Shown here one piece after another: positions 49,027 to 53,797 of a stretch of 53,797 nt of DNA (position 1 is the first letter of the stretch; the number at the start of each line of letters is the position of its first letter). A program made the position numbers and the translations under genes. The notes beneath the pieces were generated by a model. The model was given only the letters and a program-made list of their open reading frames with translations. It did not search any database and was not told the DNA's origin. The DNA is from an uncultured Lactobacillus sp. (GTDB taxonomy: Bacteria; Bacillota; Bacilli; Lactobacillales; Lactobacillaceae), in the NCBI RefSeq assembly GCF_947367085.1, contig NZ_CANBCP010000010.1, forward strand, positions 1 through 53,797. Reading direction: 5' to 3'.

Positions 49027-50643
49027 ATGAAGAAAAATGTTAAATATTTAGGTATGGCTGCTGCTGCTTTATTAGCAGTTGCTCCAGTTGTTGCTTCAAC
49101 TTCTGTTGCTAATGCCGCAGCTATTCAAGTTGTAGGAGGTACTACAACAAATCAAACTAAAGGTACTGTTGCTGTAACTTTAACTGTTAATAACCTTTCA
49201 TCTTTAAAGGCTGGTGCTAACGCTGATACTGTGTCTGCTGACTTATCTGCAACTTTAGATGGAAAAGCTATCTCTCCAAAGGTGTTTGGTACTGGTAAAG
49301 CCTACGTTATCCCAGCAGATAAGAAATCTTTGGTAACTAATGAAGCAACAGCTAAACAATACGCTGTTCAAACTCTTGCTGCTGACACTCCATACGTTTT
49401 AGTTGCACCTGAAGTTGGTGTTCAAGGCTTAGTATACGGTGGTAACTATAACAAGGGTGCTGTTGTTCCAGATCAATATGGTAACACTAAGCCAGAACCA
49501 GTATTTAGTGGAGTATTTACCATCTCTCAAGGTAACACTTACTTCACTCAAAAGATTAATGGTAAGGACACTGTTGTAAGTGGTACTACTTCAATCGATT
49601 TGGGTAGTGTAAACACCGTATCAGCTTTGGCAACTAAGATTCAAAATGAAGTTGTTGCAACTAATACTAACCCTAGCTTACAACAATCAAACAAAGCTGC
49701 TTTGGAAACTCAAATTAAGAATGCATTAGCAAATGCTGGTGTAGCAGTTACTGGACAAAATGAATCATTTGTAAAACCAGTTGTTAACTTTACTGTTCCT
49801 TACACTGCAACTTTCCCTAATGGTTCAACTGCAACTATTAACGTTATTGTTAAAGTGGGTACAGCTTCAACTAGCCAATACTCAGATAATGGTCCACAAT
49901 TTACTTTGAATGGTTCAAACTCTCACCTTACTAAGACTGCTAACACTAACGATCAATACGTATTGAACGTTGCTCAAAACGCAAGCTTCAATGCTGCAGA
50001 CTTACTTAAGGCATTCAACGTAACTTATTCAAAGGAAAATGGTGCTGTATTAACTAGTGCATCAGTACTTTCAAACAATGTTAATACTGCTGTTCCTGGT
50101 AAGTACGCTGTAGTTCTTGCTGCAACTAACCCAGCAGGTGTAACTAACAAAGTTACTGTTACTGTAAATGTTGTATCTAACGGTCAAACTACTAGAACTG
50201 TTAACTACGTAAAGGGCTACTCAGTATTTGCATGGAACATTAATGGTAACCGTGCAACTATTAGCTCAACTAAATTTGAAGCAGGTTCAACTGTAAACAC
50301 TGAAGGTGCACCTGTAACTGTTGGTGGAGTTCAATACTACAAGCTTGCAGGTACTAACGAATACATCCAAGCTCAATACGTAGATGGTTCATGGAAGCCA
50401 GCTACTAAGCCTTCACACAACAACGCTTCAAACGAAGAAAAAGTTTCTGGTGTAGCAACTGTTGTTTACCACGGTCGTGGTGGCGTAAAGCTTCTTAACG
50501 GCAAGGGTGAATACCAAACTCAAGTTGTTAAGAACGGTTCATCATGGAAAGTATTTGCTAAGAAGACTATCAATGGCAAGACTTACTACCGTATCGGTAA
50601 CGACAACCAATGGATTCCAGCTCAATACGTTAACTTCCGTTAA
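49027..50643 (+). CDS. S-layer protein with C-terminal SLAP domains (SlpX-like)
   Basis: A 538-residue secreted surface protein. It starts with a signal peptide (MKKNVKYLGMAAAALLAVAP) cleaved after VANA. The N-terminal two thirds are Thr/Asn/Val/Ala-rich beta structure, as in self-assembling S-layer proteins. The last about 150 residues form two SLAP units (RTVNYVKGYSVFAWN to YIQAQYVDGSW, and VVYHGRGGVKLLNG to WIPAQYVNFR) that hold the protein to wall polymers without covalent linkage. The ATG at 49027 follows AAGGAGG. Length exceeds SlpA-type proteins of about 440-450 and is nearer SlpX of L. acidophilus (about 500). Codon choice is strongly biased, so expression should be very high. Confidence 0.88.
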   Translation: MKKNVKYLGMAAAALLAVAPVVASTSVANAAAIQVVGGTTTNQTKGTVAVTLTVNNLSSLKAGANADTVSADLSATLDGKAISPKVFGTGKAYVIPADKKSLVTNEATAKQYAVQTLAADTPYVLVAPEVGVQGLVYGGNYNKGAVVPDQYGNTKPEPVFSGVFTISQGNTYFTQKINGKDTVVSGTTSIDLGSVNTVSALATKIQNEVVATNTNPSLQQSNKAALETQIKNALANAGVAVTGQNESFVKPVVNFTVPYTATFPNGSTATINVIVKVGTASTSQYSDNGPQFTLNGSNSHLTKTANTNDQYVLNVAQNASFNAADLLKAFNVTYSKENGAVLTSASVLSNNVNTAVPGKYAVVLAATNPAGVTNKVTVTVNVVSNGQTTRTVNYVKGYSVFAWNINGNRATISSTKFEAGSTVNTEGAPVTVGGVQYYKLAGTNEYIQAQYVDGSWKPATKPSHNNASNEEKVSGVATVVYHGRGGVKLLNGKGEYQTQVVKNGSSWKVFAKKTINGKTYYRIGNDNQWIPAQYVNFR

Positions 50644-50663
50644 TATTTTGAACTGATCTCACC

Positions 50664-50697
50664 AAAAAGAGCTGTCATTTAGCAGCTCTTTTTTCTT
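50664..50697 (+). terminator. Terminator of the S-layer gene
   Basis: AAAGAGCTG pairs with CAGCTCTTT, followed by a T6 run. Confidence 0.88.
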
Positions 50698-50726
50698 TAT
50701 TAATCTAATCTTTACACAAACCGTTG

Positions 50727-50766
50727 AACAAAAAAGTCGGGATTCACAATGAATTCCGACTTTTTT
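50727..50766. terminator. Second hairpin, minus-strand terminator of the AAA_14 ATPase
   Basis: AAAAAGTCGGGATTC pairs with GAATTCCGACTTTTT (one G-U), with A and T tracts on both sides. It resembles the hairpin at 52199-52240 on the other side of the ATPase gene. Confidence 0.8.
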
Positions 50767-50788
50767 ATTACCAATTATGCTAATCTTG

Positions 50789-51985
50789 TTATTCTTTTAA
50801 AAGCCAATCAAGTAAGTACTTCACCGGAATGCCTTCAACTACTCCAGTATCAAACTGTGATAAAGATAAAACACACTTCTTATAGCCATCCGGAATGTAG
50901 CGTAAGTTATCAGTTTCTCTTGTATTATTTTCTGGTAAATGTTCAGTAACTTGATAATATTCAATTTCATTGCCTCTACGTGCAACAAAATCAATTTCTT
51001 TACCAGAATAATCACCAACATCAACGCTGTATCCACGGCGCAATAATTCAATAAATACAATATTTTCGATTTGATGACCTAAGTTGTCACGATAATTACG
51101 TTTGAGTCGAGTATTTCGCAATCCTGTATCTGCTACATAGTACTTTCCAAGAGTGCTCATCATCTTTTTACCACGGATGTCATATTTTTTTGCTTGATAA
51201 AAAAGATAGGACTGAGTGAGCAAACGCAAATATGAAATTACAGTTGAAGTAGTTGTTTTAAATCCGTTGCTGCGTAGCGTATTAGAAATATTCGTTGCTG
51301 AAACAGGACTGCCCAATTCTCCCATCAAATACTCAATGATTGCAACGATTGCTTGATCATCACGCGTATGTGCACGCAAAGCAATATCACGTAGAACAAC
51401 GGAATCAAAGATTCCTTTTTTTAAAGCCGTTTTCAAATCTTCATTTGGTGCAATATCTACAGCCGGAAAGCCGCCTTCGATCAAATAATCAGTAAATAAT
51501 TGATACTGGTTACCAGGATTACCGTGTTTGAAATCATAATATTCCTTGAATGATAATGGAAAGACCTTAAGTTCAACGTATCTTCCTGCTAGGAGCGTTG
51601 CCAATTCTCCAGATAGAAGATGAGAATTAGAACCAGTGACATAGATGTCAGCATTCATGTCAACTCTAAAGCTATTGACTGCCTTTTCCCAATTTTGTAC
51701 ATTTTGGATTTCATCTAGAAAGATATAATTCTTCTTTGTCTTATTTTCATGTCTGTGAACATAGTTATAAAGATCCCATTCATTGTGGAGTTTGCTGAAG
51801 GCCATATCTTCAAAATTAATATGGATTATTTGATCGTCTTCAATACCTTCTTTATGAAGTTCGTCAATAAACATATTCATTAAGAAAGTTTTACCTGAAC
51901 GTCGAATTCCAGTAATAATTTTTATAGCTTCATTGTCTTTGAATTCTTTCAAGAAATTAATATAGCGATCGCGCTTTATTATCAT
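50789..51985 (-). CDS. AAA_14/DUF4143 ATP-binding protein
   Basis: A 398-residue P-loop ATPase. Walker A is GIRRSGKT (26-33), Walker B is NYIFLDEIQNV (Leu90, Asp91, Glu92), and residues about 120-150 include the VTGSNSHLLSGELATLLAGR sensor region. The C-terminal half has the DUF4143 domain with the nuclease-like segment GKEIDFVARRGNEIEYYQV. This common bacterial and archaeal family has no settled function. The ATG follows AGAGG. Upstream lies a cluster of regularly spaced palindromes; both sides carry related hairpins. Monocistronic. Confidence 0.88.
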   Translation of the reverse strand: MIIKRDRYINFLKEFKDNEAIKIITGIRRSGKTFLMNMFIDELHKEGIEDDQIIHINFEDMAFSKLHNEWDLYNYVHRHENKTKKNYIFLDEIQNVQNWEKAVNSFRVDMNADIYVTGSNSHLLSGELATLLAGRYVELKVFPLSFKEYYDFKHGNPGNQYQLFTDYLIEGGFPAVDIAPNEDLKTALKKGIFDSVVLRDIALRAHTRDDQAIVAIIEYLMGELGSPVSATNISNTLRSNGFKTTTSTVISYLRLLTQSYLFYQAKKYDIRGKKMMSTLGKYYVADTGLRNTRLKRNYRDNLGHQIENIVFIELLRRGYSVDVGDYSGKEIDFVARRGNEIEYYQVTEHLPENNTRETDNLRYIPDGYKKCVLSLSQFDTGVVEGIPVKYLLDWLLKE

Positions 51986-52032
51986 AATGTACCTCTAAAT
52001 TTTATAAAAAAGTTAAGTACGTATTTTGGCTT

Positions 52033-52164
52033 TTTATCTTATATATAATATATTATCACAGCTAATATCTTCTATAAAAGATATTCTACTCAAATTTGAG
52101 ATTTTATCTTCTATAAAAGACAAAATGCTATTTTTATTAAGAATATTTTTTATAAAAGATATTC
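52033..52164. repeat. Array of palindromic repeats with 39-bp phasing upstream of the AAA_14 ATPase
   Basis: Copy 1 (52064-52085) is AATATCTT-CTATAA-AAGATATT, a perfect palindrome with 8-bp arms. Copy 2 (52101-52126) keeps TCTT-CTATAA-AAGA with outer arms ATTTT/AAAAT and one mismatch. Copy 3 (52141-52164) is GAATATTTT-TATAA-AAGATATTC-like. Their centres (52074.5, 52113.5, 52152.5) are exactly 39 bp apart. A degenerate fourth copy at 52033-52054 matches copy 1 at 17 of 22 bases. The array starts about 50 bp upstream of the ATPase ATG, so it may be an operator array. Confidence 0.6.
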
Positions 52165-52198
52165 TCTACTTAAAAATACAATTGAATATTCAAACTAT

Positions 52199-52240
52199 AA
52201 CAAAAAAGCCGAGATTTACACCGAATCTCGACTTTCACTT
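52199..52240. terminator. Hairpin terminator, minus strand, between the two ATPase genes
   Basis: AAGCCGAGATT pairs with AATCTCGACTT (one mismatch) with a T run on the minus strand, so it would end transcription coming from the 52558-53784 gene. It shares about 30 of 37 bases with the hairpin at 50727-50766. Confidence 0.65.
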
Positions 52241-52279
52241 TTTTCTGAAGATACTTCTAATTTTTTATAAACTCGCTAC

Positions 52280-52432
52280 CTATAATTTATCCCAATCAAT
52301 GTCGTCTACATTAGTCCATTCTGAATCATCATGTTCACGCTGGACAATAACATTATTTACACCATGCTTGATAAGATATAACGTTTCCTGCATTGCATCC
52401 CCATCTTTTGTGCTTAAAATAAGTTTATCCAT
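52280..52432 (-). pseudogene. Antitoxin-like fragment (Phd/YefM type C terminus)
   Basis: On the minus strand a 50-codon frame reads MDKLILSTKDGDAMQETLYL, then IKHGVNNVIVQ and a very acidic end with WTNVDDIDWDKL. The ILSxxDGDAMQETLYL segment resembles the centre of Phd/YefM antitoxins (a short strand, then [ML]QETLYL), and the acidic tail suits toxin binding. The usual N-terminal DNA-binding part is absent; an alternative ATG at 52441 adds three residues. The frame continues open upstream to a TAG near 52530, without recognisable content. No ribosome site is convincing and no toxin gene follows, so I treat it as a remnant, though a small live gene is possible. Confidence 0.45.
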
Positions 52433-52557
52433 AATTATCATCTCAAATGCTTTCGGAAGATTAAAATTTTCAACTCTCGAATCTAATATACAACAAGCAT
52501 GAATTAGCTTGCTACAGCCTTTATCTAAAAACTATCTTACACTTTTTTCTATAGCGA

Positions 52558-53784
52558 TCAATTCATTACTTCTGACTTCTTTTGCATCATTTGCTTCAGT
52601 GCCATATAAGCCGAATACTCTGGAGCAGTACCACCCAGATAGTCAGATTCAAAGACTTCTGCCTTTTTTAATTCATTTCTGACATTGGCAGCTGAATATC
52701 TTTGCAGTTCAATCTTTTGATTTCTCTTAGCAACATAAATCTCGTCACCTCGTTCCAAATCATTAAGCAATTCAGAATAGTGAGTACTAAAAATTAGTAC
52801 AACGCGGTTCACATTGATCTTAGAATCCGCAAAATCTTCAATAAATGACCTAACAATCGCATGATTAAAGTGATTTTCTAATTCATCAACAAACATTATT
52901 CCACCAGTTCTTAAAGCGACCATTACACGTCCATAAAGAGTGATACCCTTTGCGGTTCCTGAAGATAAATAATGCTCGATTACATCGAATCCTGTCGCTG
53001 TAATTTCTTCTTTGGAATTTTTAAACTTCAAATGATAAATAATCTTTTTGATATCGTTAGCATCATCAGTCTCAGATTCAATATTTAAATATTCAATTGA
53101 AGGATCTAAAAAGTTTAAAATTGCAGCTGGGACCTTTTCATCATTGTAAAAAAGAGCATTAATATTGGCTAACATCAAATTATCAATGATTGGTTGAGGA
53201 TGATATTTTTCTTTTGCTAAAACCATTCTAAATATAGAATCATCTGGCGATAAAATAGATGAGGCAAGTTCGTCTAAATTCTGACGTTCATATAGTGGCT
53301 TGATATTACCAAACTTCAGTATTTCTTTCTTAGTAAATCTATTTTTGAATTCTTTTTTGTAAATTAATTCATTGTCAATAATCCACTTTTTATTTAGCTT
53401 ATCAGTATTTTGTTTAAAAGTTACTATATCCTTGTAAAGTACCTGATCTGATCCATAAAAATAAGTGGTAATCTTAATCGGTTGATCACCAATTAAAATA
53501 TCTTGCAGAGAAGTTTGGTCAATAGAACTGCGATATAACAATAATTGAAGAATACCTATTATTGTTCTCATGATAGTTGTTTTACCAGTAGCATTTTTTC
53601 CTACAATAGTGATTAAGTTATTGATCCAGAGATTGCCAGAGAGATTGGTTAATTGATCTCTAGTATTTTCTGTAATACGAGCATCGCTCATCAAAGAAAA
53701 TTCTAGTCCATCTTCAAAGCGCGGATGATTTTCAATCTGTGTCTTTAGAAAATACAATTTATTTTCCACATTTGTTGTTTTCAT
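52558..53784 (-). CDS. AAA_21-like ATP-binding protein (OLD/RecF-type ATPase)
   Basis: A 408-residue protein with a split ABC/SMC-like ATPase fold. Walker A is GKNATGKTT (62-70); late in the protein LSSGTAKGI is the signature, GGIMFVDELENHFNHAIV the Walker B, and IFSTHYSEL the switch His segment. Such AAA_15/AAA_21 proteins are often partnered with a nuclease or RloB-type gene and found in defence regions, but no partner is seen here. The ATG 53784 follows GGAGA at the window edge, so the start is supported while its promoter lies outside. Codon use is AT-rich compared with the core genes, fitting an accessory gene. Confidence 0.82.
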   Translation of the reverse strand: MKTTNVENKLYFLKTQIENHPRFEDGLEFSLMSDARITENTRDQLTNLSGNLWINNLITIVGKNATGKTTIMRTIIGILQLLLYRSSIDQTSLQDILIGDQPIKITTYFYGSDQVLYKDIVTFKQNTDKLNKKWIIDNELIYKKEFKNRFTKKEILKFGNIKPLYERQNLDELASSILSPDDSIFRMVLAKEKYHPQPIIDNLMLANINALFYNDEKVPAAILNFLDPSIEYLNIESETDDANDIKKIIYHLKFKNSKEEITATGFDVIEHYLSSGTAKGITLYGRVMVALRTGGIMFVDELENHFNHAIVRSFIEDFADSKINVNRVVLIFSTHYSELLNDLERGDEIYVAKRNQKIELQRYSAANVRNELKKAEVFESDYLGGTAPEYSAYMALKQMMQKKSEVMN

Positions 53785-53797
53785 CTCAATTTTCTCC

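Noticed and set aside
41043..51985. ATPase remnant at 41043 as a duplicate of the ATPase at 50789
   Set aside because: The Walker A surroundings differ (GVRGSGKTVFLNAVG against GIRRSGKTFLMNMFI) and the following segments do not align, so they are not recent copies.
52033..52164. CRISPR array
   Set aside because: Only three or four copies, the repeats are imperfect palindromes with about 17-bp AT-rich gaps, and no cas gene is present.
52026..52502. 158-codon plus-strand frame
   Set aside because: It runs through the palindrome array, a hairpin terminator and the antitoxin-like fragment on the other strand, with low-complexity Ile/Leu/Lys/Phe content and no ribosome site.

Overview
The window looks like a chromosomal segment of a homofermentative Lactobacillus of the acidophilus/crispatus/helveticus group. 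The evidence is low GC, a secreted S-layer protein with a C-terminal SLAP-type region and the long structured leader typical of slp genes, class II nucleoside deoxyribosyltransferase, PepO, two YSIRK/LPQTG surface proteins, a putative D-aspartate ligase paired with asparagine synthase, and a phosphonate-type ABC importer. I see no rRNA, tRNA, CRISPR array, transposase or phage structural gene. All calls come from reading the sequence; no database was searched.

Layout. 1-3.2 kb: the 3' end of nagA, ntd (minus), an orphan PTS IIA, then a minus-strand pair of tyrosine phosphatase and GntR/UTRA regulator. 3.3-8.6 kb: a universal stress protein, then a phosphonate-type importer operon (two tandem lipoprotein receptors, ATPase, two permeases) behind a leader of about 280 nt with strong hairpins and two possible short ORFs. 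8.7-14.6 kb: two unknown genes, a metallophosphoesterase, and asnB plus a putative D-Asp ligase, which fit D-Asp/D-Asn cross-bridge formation in peptidoglycan. 14.8-18.0 kb: a 1056-residue mucin-binding-like LPQTG protein. 18.1-23.1 kb: anaerobic ribonucleotide reductase nrdDG behind two NrdR-like boxes, followed by DUF59-DUF1858 and DUF438/hemerythrin/PAS proteins that look like an Fe-S or nitrosative-stress module. 23.2-37.1 kb: one 4629-residue LPQTG adhesin with about 20 MBG-type repeats. 37.2-43.2 kb: MFS transporter, pepO, two decayed genes and pckA. 43.3-46.3 kb: a MazEF-like toxin-antitoxin pair, a RelB/DinJ antitoxin fragment and kup. 46.4-50.7 kb: an unknown protein, a lipoprotein, a DUF1659/DUF2922 pair and the S-layer-type protein. 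50.8-53.8 kb: two unrelated P-loop ATPases (AAA_14/DUF4143 and AAA_21-like) on the minus strand, separated by a palindrome array, a hairpin and an antitoxin-like fragment.

How it fits together. Much of the window concerns the cell envelope: cross-bridge synthesis, sortase-anchored adhesins, an S-layer protein, lipoproteins and surface-nutrient uptake. The two large adhesin genes flank the anaerobic nucleotide and Fe-S block. The stretches 40.7-41.3 kb, 43.3-44.2 kb and 52.0-52.5 kb hold gene fragments and a toxin-antitoxin system and look like turnover sites.

The most novel-looking items are the structured leader and two-turn inverted repeat before the phosphonate-type operon, the 39-bp-phased palindrome array upstream of the AAA_14 ATPase, the pair of similar hairpins on either side of that ATPase, and the long MBG-repeat adhesin. 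None of these is shown to be a new system by sequence reading alone.
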